DNA of 64,000 nucleotides from Erythrobacter sp. (GTDB lineage Bacteria > Pseudomonadota > Alphaproteobacteria > Sphingomonadales > Sphingomonadaceae), in the NCBI GenBank assembly GCA_009993635.1, contig JAACTC010000007.1, forward strand, positions 186,001 through 250,000. The letters run 5' to 3'. The notes beneath the pieces are model-generated. The model was not told the DNA's origin and searched no databases. It saw nothing but the letters and a program-made list of their open reading frames with translations. The position numbers and the translations under genes are program-made. Positions 15,192 through 24,637 of the stretch are shown here, in pieces. The first letter of the stretch is position 1. Every line of letters begins with the position of its first letter.

Positions 15192-15670
15192 TGGGCCGCA
15201 GCTGGATATTGCCTATGATCGTCGCCGCCGTCGCGGCGCTGGGCATCGCGATGCTGGGCGGCACGATTACCGATCTCGGCCCGTGGTATCAGGCACTCGA
15301 AAAGCCCGACTGGACACCGCCGAACTTCGTCTTTCCCATCGCCTGGACAGCGATCTTCGCGCTGGCTGCGGTGGCGGCCGTGCGCACGTGGGTTAGCGTG
15401 CCGAGCGCGCGCGCGGCCGATGCGGTGGTGGGCCTGTTCGCGCTCAACGGGTTCCTGAACATCCTGTGGAGCCTGCTCTTCTTCCGCATGCAGCGGCCCG
15501 ACTGGGCCTTTGCCGAGCTGCTCCTCCTGTGGTTCTCGGTCGCGGCGCTGATCGTGTTCTGCGGTCGCCATTCGCGCTTCGCAGCCTTCGCGCTGGTCCC
15601 CTATATCGTGTGGGTCACCATTGCTGGCGCGCTCAACTGGAGCATCGTCGAGCTCAACGGCCCGTTCTGA
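15191..15670 (+). CDS. tspO: TspO/MBR family tryptophan-rich sensory protein
   Basis: This 159-residue five-helix membrane protein belongs to the TspO (CrtK) family, which binds porphyrins and in Rhodobacter sphaeroides dampens photosynthesis gene expression under oxygen. Family features seen are the repeated aromatic motifs WYQALEKPDWTPPNFVFPIAW and NILWSLLFF, and a high tryptophan count. It overlaps the bchP stop by one base and so belongs to the bchG-bchP operon. A role as tetrapyrrole sensor or exporter is inference from the family. Confidence 0.92.
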   Translation: MGRSWILPMIVAAVAALGIAMLGGTITDLGPWYQALEKPDWTPPNFVFPIAWTAIFALAAVAAVRTWVSVPSARAADAVVGLFALNGFLNILWSLLFFRMQRPDWAFAELLLLWFSVAALIVFCGRHSRFAAFALVPYIVWVTIAGALNWSIVELNGPF

Positions 15671-15671
15671 C

Positions 15672-15932
15672 GTGCAGGCCTTGTTCGCATCGGGCCATGC
15701 GGCCGACATCGTACTGGCGGTTCTTGCACTGGAGGCGGTGTTGCTGGCCCGCAGGGGCTGGCACTGGGCCGAGATTGCGGGCCTTCTCGGCCCGGCGGCG
15801 CTGATCGTCGTGGGCTTGCGCGCCGCGCTGACCGGCGCCGAGTGGTACTGGGTTTCGCTGCCCGTCGCGCTCGCCTTCCCGCTCCATCTGCTGGACCTCA
15901 AGCAACGGATCGCTGCGCGACGCGCGGAGTGA
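15672..15932 (+). CDS. Small hydrophobic protein at the end of the bchG-tspO operon
   Basis: A frame of 86 codons starts with GTG at 15672, one base after the tspO stop, so it is probably translated by coupling. The product is mostly three hydrophobic segments (LVLAVLALEAVLLARRG, IAGLLGPAALIVVGLRAAL, WYWVSLPVALAFPLHLLDL) ending in a basic tail, which suggests a small inner-membrane protein. I do not recognise a named family. Its placement in a pigment operon hints at a role with TspO or pigment synthesis, but nothing in the sequence proves one. A hairpin terminator for the converging puf genes follows. Confidence 0.7.
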   Translation: MQALFASGHAADIVLAVLALEAVLLARRGWHWAEIAGLLGPAALIVVGLRAALTGAEWYWVSLPVALAFPLHLLDLKQRIAARRAE

Positions 15933-15943
15933 TCCGGGCAGAG

Positions 15944-15967
15944 AAAACCCGGCCGCAACGGGCCGGG
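15944..15967 (-). terminator. Rho-independent terminator of the puf operon
   Basis: A perfect seven-pair G+C stem (CCCGGCC with GGCCGGG) and a six-base loop span 15948-15967. On the leftward strand it is followed by TTTTCTC. It lies 31 bases after the pufM stop. It is the first strong terminator of the bchC-to-pufM direction and shows that no further puf gene follows. It may also limit rightward transcription from tspO. Confidence 0.75.
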
Positions 15968-15998
15968 CTCCTCGCTTTCCCCTGCTGAAACCGTCCGG

Positions 15999-16925
15999 TC
16001 AGCCACCCGGTGCGTAGTGGTGTTCCTGCGCCCACAGGTACCAGTTGTCGACCACCGTGCCGGTCAACAGGATGCCGATCCCGCCGGTCAGCGTGGTCAG
16101 CACGGCGAACCACCAAGCCCACCGATGAATCGATTCCATCGAGGCGTTGAAGCCCATGGTCCAGCGCCAGAACAGGCCGGCGCGCTCTGCCGCTGTGCCG
16201 CGATCGGTGATCTGTTCGATCTCCCGCTCCCCGCCATAGCGCCCCACTGCAAGGATCGTGGCGCCGTGCATCGCGAACAGCAGCGCGGAGCCATAAAGGA
16301 ACACGATCGAAAGGCAGTGAAACGGATTGTAGAACAGATTGCCATGGACCAGCGACAGGTTGTTGGTCCAGTCCAGGTGCGGGAAGATGCCGAAGGGCAC
16401 GGCTTCCGACCAGCTGCCCATCAGCCCGGGCCGGATGAAACCGAGCACCAGGAAAAGCCAGATCGCACTCGCAAAGGCCCAGGTCACGTGCAGCCCCATG
16501 CCCAGCGCCTTGGCGCGGCGATAGGTGCGTAGCCACCACAGCAGGATCGAGGTGGTCAGGAAGAACCCGGCCATGATCCACCACCCGCCCTCGGCCAACG
16601 GCACGAACGGCTGAAATCCATATTCCGGCCCCGGCGGATCGAGCGACAGCCAGAAGAACTCGCGCACGAACGCCTGCGGATCCCAGTTGACCGAAGCGAG
16701 CAGGTTCAGCCCGATAATCTCGATCGCGATAAACCCGAACAACAGCGAAGCGAGCCCCAGCCAGCCGAGATAGATCGGCCCGAACTGCGCCTGGCCCAGC
16801 TTGCCGAACAAGTGCGCGTTCCAGTGTAGCGGGATGCGCGGCTCGTCGGCGAAGGGCAGGTCGATGCCCATCTCTGCCGGGCCTTCCAGCTGCACCTGCG
16901 TGAAGATGTTTTGGTAGCGTGGCAT
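15999..16925 (-). CDS. pufM: Photosynthetic reaction centre M subunit PufM
   Basis: PufM is one of the two membrane subunits that hold the bacteriochlorophyll special pair, bacteriopheophytins and quinones. The 308-residue protein has five membrane helices and the conserved ligand region [20 protein letters not shown] and [15 protein letters not shown], whose histidines bind bacteriochlorophyll and non-haem iron. The ATG at 16925 is preceded by a purine-rich GAGAAAGGG. It begins 16 bases after the pufL stop and is the last gene of the operon. Confidence 0.97.
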   Translation of the reverse strand: MPRYQNIFTQVQLEGPAEMGIDLPFADEPRIPLHWNAHLFGKLGQAQFGPIYLGWLGLASLLFGFIAIEIIGLNLLASVNWDPQAFVREFFWLSLDPPGPEYGFQPFVPLAEGGWWIMAGFFLTTSILLWWLRTYRRAKALGMGLHVTWAFASAIWLFLVLGFIRPGLMGSWSEAVPFGIFPHLDWTNNLSLVHGNLFYNPFHCLSIVFLYGSALLFAMHGATILAVGRYGGEREIEQITDRGTAAERAGLFWRWTMGFNASMESIHRWAWWFAVLTTLTGGIGILLTGTVVDNWYLWAQEHHYAPGG

Positions 16926-16941
16926 GACGTCGTACCCTTTC

Positions 16942-17766
16942 TCAAGACCAGATCGGAATGCTGCGCCACCAGCTCCACCATTCGGGAAAGCTGCCCTGGT
17001 ACAGCGGGCCGGCAAGGATCATGCAGGCTGCGCTCCAGAACCCGGCATTGAGCGCCAGCAGCAGGCCCAGCCGGTGGATGCCGACGGTGCCGATCGAGTA
17101 GCCGATGAAATCGCGGAAGAACGTGTCTTCGTATTCGGGCGACTTGACCTCGGTGCCGCGCGGCACGTTGACCGCAGACAGCACCAGGGCCCCGTGCAGC
17201 GCCAGCGCGAGGCACGTCGTGAAGAAGAACGTGATCGCGATCATGTGCAGCGGGTTGTAGTGGAAATTGACGTAGGAATATCCGGTGTTCGACACCCAGT
17301 CGAGGTGGGTGAAGATGCCGTAGGGGAATGCATGGCCCCAGGCACCCAGCCAGATCGGCCGGATGACGACGAGCGTGGCATAGGCGAGGATCGCAAAGCT
17401 GAACGCGACGGGCACGTGGTATCCCATGCCCAGCTTGCGGCAGATTTCCACCTGGCGCAGTGCCCATGAACCGAAGGCGATCAGGGCGCAGATCGTGATG
17501 ATCTGCCAGTAGCCGCCAGCATTGAGCGGGGCGGCGGCAAGCCCCGCATCGATGGGTGGCGGATCGATGGAGATCAGCCACGGATTCCATGTCGCCCCCT
17601 GCGAGGCCGACGCGATGATCAGCAACGTGCCCAGCAACGCAGCGATCGCCGCTGTTACGCCGAAGAAGCCCACGTAGAATGGACCGACCCAGAAATCGAA
17701 CAGATCGCCACCGATCAGCGTGCCGCCACGCACGCGGTATTTCCGCTCGAAACTCAGGAGTGCCAT
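16942..17766 (-). CDS. pufL: Photosynthetic reaction centre L subunit PufL
   Basis: PufL is the partner of PufM in the reaction centre core. The 274-residue protein begins with the family sequence [20 protein letters not shown] and contains five membrane helices. Its pigment and iron histidines are in [21 protein letters not shown] and [12 protein letters not shown] strong Shine-Dalgarno (GGGGAGG) precedes the ATG. It is separated from pufA by 114 bases holding a strong hairpin, as in other purple bacteria. Confidence 0.97.
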   Translation of the reverse strand: MALLSFERKYRVRGGTLIGGDLFDFWVGPFYVGFFGVTAAIAALLGTLLIIASASQGATWNPWLISIDPPPIDAGLAAAPLNAGGYWQIITICALIAFGSWALRQVEICRKLGMGYHVPVAFSFAILAYATLVVIRPIWLGAWGHAFPYGIFTHLDWVSNTGYSYVNFHYNPLHMIAITFFFTTCLALALHGALVLSAVNVPRGTEVKSPEYEDTFFRDFIGYSIGTVGIHRLGLLLALNAGFWSAACMILAGPLYQGSFPEWWSWWRSIPIWS

Positions 17767-17840
17767 AAATCCATCCTCCCCACCGCAATCGGCAGGATTT
17801 GCAGGTTTGTCTCAGACCGCAGGAATGCGGCCCCGGCTGT

Positions 17841-17862
17841 GGGGGCGGAACTGGCCGCCCCC
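17841..17862 (-). promoter_or_regulatory. pufA-pufL intercistronic mRNA hairpin
   Basis: An eight-pair perfect stem (GGGGGCGG with CCGCCCCC) and a six-base loop lie in the gap between pufA and pufL, followed on the leftward strand by a second, weaker stem around 17817-17830. There is no U-tract, so it is not a simple terminator. In Rhodobacter capsulatus hairpins at this place protect the pufBA part of the mRNA from 3' decay and raise LH1 over reaction centre. The same role is inferred here. Confidence 0.65.
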
Positions 17863-17880
17863 GTCACGTCGGGACAGGCG

Positions 17881-18069
17881 CTATCCCGTCGTTGCCGGAC
17901 CTTCGACCGCCGCAGCGGTCGTCGCCGGAGCGGCGCTTGCGCCATCCAGCCAGTTGTACCGGTTGGTGCTGAGCAGGATGAAGTGGATCAGCAGTGCGAG
18001 CACGAACAGGAAAACGAACAGAGCGACGAGCGTTCTGCGCGGATCGAAAATAAGCCAGATTCTCCACAT
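17881..18069 (-). CDS. pufA: Light-harvesting LH1 alpha polypeptide PufA
   Basis: The 62-residue antenna polypeptide has a cytoplasmic N-terminus starting [14 protein letters not shown], one membrane helix, and the bacteriochlorophyll-binding His29. A tryptophan follows at position 40 (H+11), as in LH1 alpha chains. The C-terminal tail is rich in Ala, Pro and Thr and extends beyond the RYNWLDG segment. A Shine-Dalgarno GAAAGGA precedes the ATG. It follows pufB by 80 bases. Confidence 0.95.
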   Translation of the reverse strand: MWRIWLIFDPRRTLVALFVFLFVLALLIHFILLSTNRYNWLDGASAAPATTAAAVEGPATTG

Positions 18070-18149
18070 GACATGTGTCCTTTCTATGTGGTTTCGGCAT
18101 GGGCCGCCCGATGGCGCCGAACCGCGTCAGCCGGGCGTAATTGGATCGG

Positions 18150-18314
18150 TCAGAGCCAGGGCTTGTAAGCCCACAGCGCGATGTGCGCCAAAACCGCGAT
18201 CCCGGTGAAACCGAGGAAGGAACCCATGAAAATCTTGTGAAATTCCTTGGCTTCTTCCGGGGTCAGGTAGGTCCGCAGACCGAAGCGATCATCGCCAGGT
18301 GTCGGATCGTTCAT
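18150..18314 (-). CDS. pufB: Light-harvesting LH1 beta polypeptide PufB
   Basis: This 54-codon frame encodes the LH1 beta chain. The sequence starts MNDPTPGDD, has the family pattern LTPEEAKEFHKIFMGSFLGF, and ends AHIALWAYKPWL. His44 is the bacteriochlorophyll ligand and His26 is the second conserved histidine. GGAG lies nine bases before the ATG. The gene starts 124 bases after bchZ and opens the pufBALM block. No pufQ is present between bchZ and pufB. Confidence 0.95.
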   Translation of the reverse strand: MNDPTPGDDRFGLRTYLTPEEAKEFHKIFMGSFLGFTGIAVLAHIALWAYKPWL

Positions 18315-18438
18315 TGGTCAATCTCCAAACTTGCTGGACAAAGTGGGGCGTTGCCGCCCCGGCGGTATCCGCGTGGAGAAATGCTCCCCAACGCGAATTT
18401 CTGAAGCCCTTGCGGGCGGAGCTGATGCGATCCCGGGT

Positions 18439-19899
18439 TCACCGGGCCGATCCTTCGAGCAGGACATCGGCGAACCGGTCGGCCCCGACGGTCGTCTCGC
18501 CTGCATTGCGCGCGGCCTGTTCGGCGGCATCGCGCAGGCGCTTGGCGGCGGAGATGCGCACCAGCACGGGCTGCGCCTCGACGATGGCGTCCAGCCGCTC
18601 CTTCGCGTCCGCATCCCATTGCAGTTCGCGTTCGCCGCGTGCGGGCGTTGCGGGTGCCTGGTCCATCTCGGTCCCGAGCGGGAGGATGTGGAAGAGCGCG
18701 TCGAACAGCGCATTGCACACCTCCTGGACGAGGTACGTCGCACCCGAATAGCCCATGAAGGGCGTGCCTGTGTGGCGACGGATCGCAGCACCGGGGAAGC
18801 TCGCCGGGATGAACTGGCCTTGCGGCCCATGCCCCCGGCCCGCGACCTCGGCCATATACATTCGCTCGTTGTAAGAACCGAACACCACCAGCGGCGGGTT
18901 GGCGTGGATCGCGGCCCGCACGTCTTCGTTTTTCGGCTTCACGCCAGCACTGCGGCCAAATGCGAAGGAACACGGCAGGCCCATGTCGTCTTCAAGGAAG
19001 TGGCGGATTCCGCGCGCGTAAGTCTCGTTCGCGCAGATCCCGAAATTGGCGGTGCCGAAGAAGTCCTGCGTGACCGAGCGCCACAGATCCCACAGCGGCT
19101 TGATCGTGGTGTGCTTCTCACGCTCGATAAATGGTTCCGGGTCCAGGCCCAGCTCCGCGCCCAGCGCGCGCAGGAAACTGGTGGTCGAAGACAGGCCGAT
19201 GGGCGCCTGGAAGTAGGGCCGCTCCAGCAGCTCGCACAGGTTGCGGCCATATTCGCGGTAGAGGCAGACATTGGCTTGCGCATTTGCCAGCTGCCGCAGA
19301 TCGGCCAGATGGCTGCCCAGCGGGAAGCTCAGGTTCACTCGCGCGCCGATTCCTTCGATCAGACGGCGGATCTCGGCGAGGTCGCTCGCCATGTTGAACA
19401 TGCCGTAGGCCGGCCCGATGATGTTGACGAGCGGGCGCTCCCCCTTCGCCAGGGTCTTGGGCGCGGGCATCTTCTTTGGGCCAAATTCGGTCCACAGCCA
19501 GCTGAGCGCGCGGTCGGCGCTTTCCCACTGGTCCTCGTCGATCGTGCGCGGCAGGAAACGCTTGATGGTGGTGCCTTCCGGGGTGACGCCGCCGCCGATC
19601 ATCTCTGCGATGGAGCCGGTCACCACGACCGAGGGCAGTTCCGGGTCGAGCGTCTTCCACGCCCGCTTCATCGCCGCTTCGGTGCCGGTCTTGCCCAGCT
19701 CTTCCTCACCCAGCCCGGTGACGACGATGGGCAATTCGTGCGGCGGCAAGCCATCGGTGTAGTGGAGCACGCTGGTCACCGGCAGGTTCTCGCAGCCCAC
19801 CGGCCCGTCGATGACGACCTGCAGCCCCTTCACCGCAGTGAAGACATAGACCGCGCCCCAGTAGCCGCCGGCCCTGTCGTGATCGAGAACGAGGGTCAT
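18439..19899 (-). CDS. bchZ: Chlorophyllide a reductase subunit BchZ
   Basis: BchZ is the NifK-like subunit of chlorophyllide a oxidoreductase, which reduces ring B to the bacteriochlorin. The 486-residue protein begins with [24 protein letters not shown] and contains cluster-region cysteines in GPVGCENLP. It overlaps bchY by four bases. The 124-base gap downstream before pufB contains no clear terminator, so read-through from the bchC promoter into puf is likely, as in the known superoperonal arrangement. Confidence 0.96.
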   Translation of the reverse strand: MTLVLDHDRAGGYWGAVYVFTAVKGLQVVIDGPVGCENLPVTSVLHYTDGLPPHELPIVVTGLGEEELGKTGTEAAMKRAWKTLDPELPSVVVTGSIAEMIGGGVTPEGTTIKRFLPRTIDEDQWESADRALSWLWTEFGPKKMPAPKTLAKGERPLVNIIGPAYGMFNMASDLAEIRRLIEGIGARVNLSFPLGSHLADLRQLANAQANVCLYREYGRNLCELLERPYFQAPIGLSSTTSFLRALGAELGLDPEPFIEREKHTTIKPLWDLWRSVTQDFFGTANFGICANETYARGIRHFLEDDMGLPCSFAFGRSAGVKPKNEDVRAAIHANPPLVVFGSYNERMYMAEVAGRGHGPQGQFIPASFPGAAIRRHTGTPFMGYSGATYLVQEVCNALFDALFHILPLGTEMDQAPATPARGERELQWDADAKERLDAIVEAQPVLVRISAAKRLRDAAEQAARNAGETTVGADRFADVLLEGSAR

Positions 19900-21461
19900 G
19901 TGCCCACCGCCTCAGCTGCCTTGATGGCAGCAGCGGTCTGCGCGGCGAACTTCTTCTTGAACTGCGGCCGGTCCATCGGCGTGTCGGACCAGATGCCCGC
20001 GTTGTCGCCGGTGCCGGCTTCGCCGAAGAATTCGGCCATGCGGTCGAATCGCTCCTTGTTGCCCAGCGCCGCGTTGACCACCTGCGCCAGGCTGCCGGCC
20101 CCCGCCGGGCCCATCAGCGGGCGGGCGGAAATCAGGTTGGTGAAGTAAAGCGCCGGCGTCGCCTTCTGCTTGGCGTGCTGCACCACCGGAGTGGTGCCGA
20201 TCGCCAGATCGGGGCCGAATTCCTCGACCGCGGCGATGTCTTCTTCCAGCGTGGCGCGGTAATTGACCCGCACGCCCTTGGCCTCCAGCCACTCGCGGTC
20301 GGGATCGGACCAGCGCGTTTTCGGGCACGCCGTGCCGACATAGGGAACATCCGCGCCGCTTTCGATAAGCAGGCGCGCGACCAGCAATTCCGAGCCTTCG
20401 TAGCCCGAAACCGTGATCCGGCCCTTGATCGGCATCGCTGCGAGCGCACCACGGATCGCGGGCAGGAAGGCGTTCTTGGCCGCGTCGATCCTGCCTTGCG
20501 CCACGCCGCACGCCGCGCCGATAGCGTCGAGCCACACAGCGGTGCCATCGCATCCAACCGGCGCCGAACCGACGGCGCTGCGCCCGGCCTTTTCGAACTC
20601 GCGCAGCGAGGCGGTATAGAACGGATGGATCGCAGCGACCGCCGCGCAGTCGAGCGCGCTGTAAAGCTCGCGCCATTCGCGGGTCGGCACGACCGGCCCT
20701 GCGGCCAGCCCCAGCGGCTCCAGCATCATGCCGATACCAACCGGATCGGCAGGAAACATTTCGCCCAGCAGCGTGACCGTCGGCCGACCCTGCGGATTTG
20801 CCTGCCGCGAGTCAGGTGCCGCGACCGGGCCGTGCTCGGCTTCCTTGCGGGCGTATTCCAGCATCGCACCGGCGAGCACATCTTTCGCCTCCGCATGGGT
20901 CGGAATGCCGAAGCCCGGAACGTCGATGCCAATGATCCGAACGCCGTTGATCTGGTCCGGCAGCAGCCTCAGCGGCACCCCGCTGGCGGTGGGCACACAC
21001 AGGTTGGTGACCACGATAGTGTCGTACTGCGCCGGATCGGCCAGTTGCTCGACCGCTTCCTTGATGTCTTCGAACAGCTTGCCGGTAACCAGCGTTTCGG
21101 AACTGAACGGGACATAGCCGACCGTCCGCCGCGCGCCGTAGAAATGGCTGGTGAAGGTAAGCCCGTAGACGCAGCAGGCGCTGCCTGAGAGCACGGTTGC
21201 GGTGCGCTTCATCCGCAGCCCGACGCGCAGCGACCCGAAGGCGGGGCACATGCTTTGCGGCTGGTCGTGCGGGCCGGCCTTCGCCTCGTCGAGCGGATAG
21301 TCGCGCGCGTATTGGTCGAGGATGTCGCTCTTGCCCGCCTTGCGGGCCGCCTCTTGCATCGTGTCCTTGCTCGAACAGCCGCCTGCGCCCTCGTCTGCCG
21401 TCGGGGTGGCGAGATCGAGCCGATCGGCTGCGCGGGTATCGGATGTGATGGCGTCGCTCAT
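19896..21461 (-). CDS. bchY: Chlorophyllide a reductase subunit BchY
   Basis: BchY is the NifD-like partner of BchZ in chlorophyllide a reduction. The 521-residue protein carries cysteines in [16 protein letters not shown] and VVTNLCVPT that match cluster-binding positions of the family. The ATG at 21461 lies four bases after the bchX stop. The frame is open about 100 codons further upstream through bchX, but that stretch is antisense-like shadow sequence and not BchY-like. Confidence 0.95.
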   Translation of the reverse strand: MSDAITSDTRAADRLDLATPTADEGAGGCSSKDTMQEAARKAGKSDILDQYARDYPLDEAKAGPHDQPQSMCPAFGSLRVGLRMKRTATVLSGSACCVYGLTFTSHFYGARRTVGYVPFSSETLVTGKLFEDIKEAVEQLADPAQYDTIVVTNLCVPTASGVPLRLLPDQINGVRIIGIDVPGFGIPTHAEAKDVLAGAMLEYARKEAEHGPVAAPDSRQANPQGRPTVTLLGEMFPADPVGIGMMLEPLGLAAGPVVPTREWRELYSALDCAAVAAIHPFYTASLREFEKAGRSAVGSAPVGCDGTAVWLDAIGAACGVAQGRIDAAKNAFLPAIRGALAAMPIKGRITVSGYEGSELLVARLLIESGADVPYVGTACPKTRWSDPDREWLEAKGVRVNYRATLEEDIAAVEEFGPDLAIGTTPVVQHAKQKATPALYFTNLISARPLMGPAGAGSLAQVVNAALGNKERFDRMAEFFGEAGTGDNAGIWSDTPMDRPQFKKKFAAQTAAAIKAAEAVGT

Positions 21462-21465
21462 TCCA

Positions 21466-22461
21466 TCAGACCTCGTCGTAAACCACTTCGAGGCTCGGCT
21501 TGGGTTCGTAGCTACCGCCGCGCATATCCGCCTGCGTGGCGGGCACCAGTTCGACATTGCCGCCCGTATCGTCTGGGCTGAAAAGGTCGAGCAAACCTTC
21601 CTGTTCGAGCGGCGTGGGCCGTTGCGGCGGGGCTTCGGCGACGTTGATCGCCAGCTCTTCGAACAGCGGCGCCCACTCGGTGCCGGGCCTGCCGACGATC
21701 TGGTAATTGGCCGATTTGCGGCGAATATCCTCGTTCGCGGGGATCGCGCACAGCACCGGGATGTCGACTGCTTTGGCAAAGGCCTGCGCCTCGCCCGTGC
21801 CGTCGTCCTTGTTCACGATCATGCCCGCGACGCCGACATTTCCGCCCATGCTGCGGAAATATTCGACCGCCTTGCAGACGTTGTTGGCGACGTAGAGCGA
21901 TTGCAGGTCGTTGCTGCCGACCACGATGACCTTCTGGCACATGTCGCGCGCGATCGGCAGGCCGAAGCCGCCACACACCACATCGCCCAGGAAGTCGAGC
22001 AGAACGTAGTCGAAGCCCCACTCGTGGAAGCCGAGCTTTTCGAGCAATTCGAACCCGTGGATGATCCCGCGACCGCCGCAGCCGCGGCCGACCTCCGGGC
22101 CGCCCAGCTCCATGGCGAACACACCGTCACGCTGGAAGCAGACATCCTCGATCGTCACTTCCTCGCCCGCGAGCTTCTTCTTGGAACTGGTTTCGATGAT
22201 CGTCGGGCAGTTCTTGCCGCCGAACAGCAGGCTGGTGGTGTCGCTCTTGGGGTCGCAGCCGATCAGCAGCACGCGCTTGCCCTGCTGCGCCATCATGTAG
22301 CTGAGGTTGGAGAGCGCGAAGCTCTTGCCGCTGCCACCCTTTCCATAGATCGCGATGACCTGCGTCTGCTTGGTCACTTCGCCATCATGCACCGGATCGG
22401 GTTCGATCGCGGCCTCTTCGCGCAGCGCATCGAGGGCGGAGGGTGAATCGAGATGGGTCAT
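21466..22461 (-). CDS. bchX: Chlorophyllide a reductase iron protein BchX
   Basis: BchX is the ATP-dependent electron donor for BchY-BchZ and a relative of BchL and NifH. The 331-residue protein has the P-loop YGKGGSGKSFALSNLS near residue 38 and the two 4Fe-4S cysteines in GRGCGGRG and GDVVCGGFG. The start overlaps the bchC stop by four bases (ATGA). Confidence 0.96.
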   Translation of the reverse strand: MTHLDSPSALDALREEAAIEPDPVHDGEVTKQTQVIAIYGKGGSGKSFALSNLSYMMAQQGKRVLLIGCDPKSDTTSLLFGGKNCPTIIETSSKKKLAGEEVTIEDVCFQRDGVFAMELGGPEVGRGCGGRGIIHGFELLEKLGFHEWGFDYVLLDFLGDVVCGGFGLPIARDMCQKVIVVGSNDLQSLYVANNVCKAVEYFRSMGGNVGVAGMIVNKDDGTGEAQAFAKAVDIPVLCAIPANEDIRRKSANYQIVGRPGTEWAPLFEELAINVAEAPPQRPTPLEQEGLLDLFSPDDTGGNVELVPATQADMRGGSYEPKPSLEVVYDEV

Positions 22462-23393
22462 GCAAATTCGCTCCAGTCCAGCACCAGCTTGAGGCAGTCG
22501 CGGTCCTCGAAAGCCGTGGGATATGCGGCCCGCGCATCGGCGGCGGGGGCCACGTTGGTGATCAGGCCGCCCAGGTCGAGCGCGCCCGTTTCGATAAGTC
22601 GATGCGTCGCAGCCAGGTCATCCGGTTGCCATTCCGCGGCGATCCGCAGACGCGCCTCGCGCTGGAAGGCGGGCGCGAAGTCGAAGCCGATCCGGTTGCG
22701 GTAAAAGCCCGCCAGCACGATCTCGCCACCCTTGCCGAGGTGCCCGACCAGCGTATCGATGCCCGCGGCATCGCCGCTGACGTCGTAGATGCTGCGATAG
22801 TCGCGCCGGTCGTCCGCTGCCGGATCGATCACGTCGTAGCCAACCGCGCCAATGCGGCGGGTCGGATCGATTTCCCATACGGTTGGCGCCGGGGCGCCGC
22901 TGGCAATCGCCATACGGGCGAGCAGGCGGCCCAGCACACCGTGCCCGATGACAAGATCGGGCGGATCGCCGCCTGCGAGTGCATGCCGGGCCGTTGCGGC
23001 CAGCGCGAACAGCACGCCTTTTTCCGCCAGCGACTCGGAAACCGGCAGCGCGCGGGCGCTGGGCACGATCAGCGTCTGGGCGGTACCGCCGAACAGTCCG
23101 CGCGCATTGGTGTAGCAATTGGCACCGGGAACAAAGACCCATTCGCCAATGCGCGAGACCGCGTCGCTCCCGGCGTCGATGATCCTGCCAACCGACTCAT
23201 AGCCCGGCACGAGAGGGTAGCCCATGCCGGGAAAGGGCGGCATTTCGCCGGTCCAGAGCAGTTTTTCGGTACCGGAGCTGACCCCGCTCCAATGGATCGC
23301 CACTACGACATCGCCTGCTTCGACCGCGCGCAGCTCGAGCGGTCGGAGCGCGATGCTCCCCGGTTTTTCGAGTGTGACGGCCATCGCATCCAT
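22458..23393 (-). CDS. bchC: Bacteriochlorophyllide a dehydrogenase BchC
   Basis: BchC oxidises the 3-hydroxyethyl group of bacteriochlorophyllide to the acetyl group, using NAD(P). The 311-residue protein is a zinc-independent-looking medium-chain dehydrogenase with SGVSSGTEKLLWTGEMP and GYPLVPGYESVGRI in the catalytic domain and a nucleotide-binding region at VIGHGVLGRLLARMA. It is the first gene after the crtF-bchC gap, which holds two PpsR operators, and leads the bchCXYZ-pufBALM run. Confidence 0.94.
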   Translation of the reverse strand: MDAMAVTLEKPGSIALRPLELRAVEAGDVVVAIHWSGVSSGTEKLLWTGEMPPFPGMGYPLVPGYESVGRIIDAGSDAVSRIGEWVFVPGANCYTNARGLFGGTAQTLIVPSARALPVSESLAEKGVLFALAATARHALAGGDPPDLVIGHGVLGRLLARMAIASGAPAPTVWEIDPTRRIGAVGYDVIDPAADDRRDYRSIYDVSGDAAGIDTLVGHLGKGGEIVLAGFYRNRIGFDFAPAFQREARLRIAAEWQPDDLAATHRLIETGALDLGGLITNVAPAADARAAYPTAFEDRDCLKLVLDWSEFA

Positions 23394-23455
23394 GTTCGCG
23401 AGACTCTCCCCAAATGCTGGCCCTTATCGCTCTCCCAGAGATACGAAGGCCCACA

Positions 23456-23499
23456 TGTCAGCTACGCCTCACATCCAGGACTGTCAATTCATGCTGACA
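23456..23499 (-). promoter_or_regulatory. bchC promoter with two PpsR/CrtJ palindromes 8 bp apart
   Basis: Two perfect TGT-N12-ACA palindromes occur at 23456-23473 (TGTCAGCTACGCCTCACA) and 23482-23499 (TGTCAATTCATGCTGACA), separated by 8 bases. Leftward, a perfect -35 TTGACA (23487-23482) lies inside the upstream palindrome. After 17 bases TAGCTG (23464-23459) inside the other could be the -10. This is the layout described for the CrtJ-repressed bchC promoter of Rhodobacter capsulatus: tandem sites 8 bp apart covering -35 and -10. Confidence 0.88.
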
Positions 23500-23508
23500 G
23501 ATTAGTTG

Positions 23509-24636
23509 TCAGGCACGCGCGACGATCAGTGAGGTGATCAGCGGCTGATGCGTGGCGATCCGGCGGGTATCGGCGAAGCCCGCAGCATGCAGCATGGCGC
23601 GAATCTCTTTCGGGGACCGTGGACGGCCGGAGCCCATCGCCCACAGATAGAACCCGAAGTAGGCGTCGCCCATCGCCTCCGCGCCGCGAGTCGCGGCCAT
23701 CGGCTCGGCAACCAGCAGCCGGGCACCGGGCGTTAACGACGCGCGGATATTGCGCAGCAGCTGCATCGCGAGCTCATCGTCGTGATCGTGCAGGATGCGC
23801 ACCAGAGAGACTAGGTCATAACCCTGGGGCACCGGGTCGTTGAAGAAGCTACCCTTGTGGCCGGTAATCGGCGAAACACCGCCGACGGGCGCCCGGTCCA
23901 CCACATCGGGCAGATCGAACAGGCCCAGCCTGAGTTTTGGATGGGCATCGCCAACCGCGCGCAGGAACGCGCCCTGCCCGCCCCCGATATCGAGCAGCGC
24001 CCTGTGCCTGGAAAAGGGAAACGCAGCGATCACCTCTTGCGAAACGGCCGCCTGTGAATCGGCCATCAGCTGCGAATAGCCCTGCGTATCGCGCACCTGC
24101 GCCCCGTCATCCTGTCCGACATAGCTCCAATAGCGCGACAGCGCGGTGGGCTTGGCACGATCCTGCCTGAGCAATTCGAGCGGATCGGCGAGGTCGGCAT
24201 AGAGCAGGCTGTGATGGCGAATCATCGCCAGCGCGCCGGCATTGCCGTGCAGCGCGGCGCCGTGGCGACCCAGCATCCACAGGCCCGGCGCGGCCTCCTG
24301 CGCGATCCCGATCGCCGCTGCCGCGCGCATCAGGCGCAGTGCAGCCTCGCGCGACAACTTGGCAGCCTCTGCCAGTTCGGCGGTGTCCGCCGGGCCCTGC
24401 GCCAGTCGCTGCAGGCACCCGCTCTCCACCATCGCCAGCAGGACCTGCGTGTAGGCGAACCCCGCCACCAGATCGAACAGGTCGCCTGCCCGCCGCCGCG
24501 CGATCGGGCGCAGCAGGGGATTGGCGGCGGCGTGCCGCTGGAACGCCTTGCTGCCCAGAATGCGGTTGCGCCATCCGAGCAGCCGCACCCGCCAGCTGTG
24601 CAACGGCGCATCGGATTGAGCTTGACCCTTTGGCAT
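23509..24636 (-). CDS. crtF: Hydroxyneurosporene/demethylspheroidene O-methyltransferase CrtF
   Basis: CrtF methylates the C1 hydroxyl of acyclic carotenoids in the spheroidene/spirilloxanthin route. The 375-residue protein has an N-terminal dimerisation region and a SAM-binding motif LLDIGGGQGAFLRA near residue 215. A catalytic-type histidine motif ILHDHDDE follows at about 285. The ATG at 24636 is only one base from a PpsR palindrome and lacks a visible Shine-Dalgarno, so either the message is leaderless or translation begins slightly downstream. bchC follows 115 bases later in the same direction. Confidence 0.92.
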   Translation of the reverse strand: MPKGQAQSDAPLHSWRVRLLGWRNRILGSKAFQRHAAANPLLRPIARRRAGDLFDLVAGFAYTQVLLAMVESGCLQRLAQGPADTAELAEAAKLSREAALRLMRAAAAIGIAQEAAPGLWMLGRHGAALHGNAGALAMIRHHSLLYADLADPLELLRQDRAKPTALSRYWSYVGQDDGAQVRDTQGYSQLMADSQAAVSQEVIAAFPFSRHRALLDIGGGQGAFLRAVGDAHPKLRLGLFDLPDVVDRAPVGGVSPITGHKGSFFNDPVPQGYDLVSLVRILHDHDDELAMQLLRNIRASLTPGARLLVAEPMAATRGAEAMGDAYFGFYLWAMGSGRPRSPKEIRAMLHAAGFADTRRIATHQPLITSLIVARA

Positions 24637-24637
24637 T

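Noticed and set aside
18331..20148. 605-codon rightward open frame across bchZ
   Set aside because: Antisense shadow of bchZ and the end of bchY; composition is Arg/His/Gln rich with no motif.
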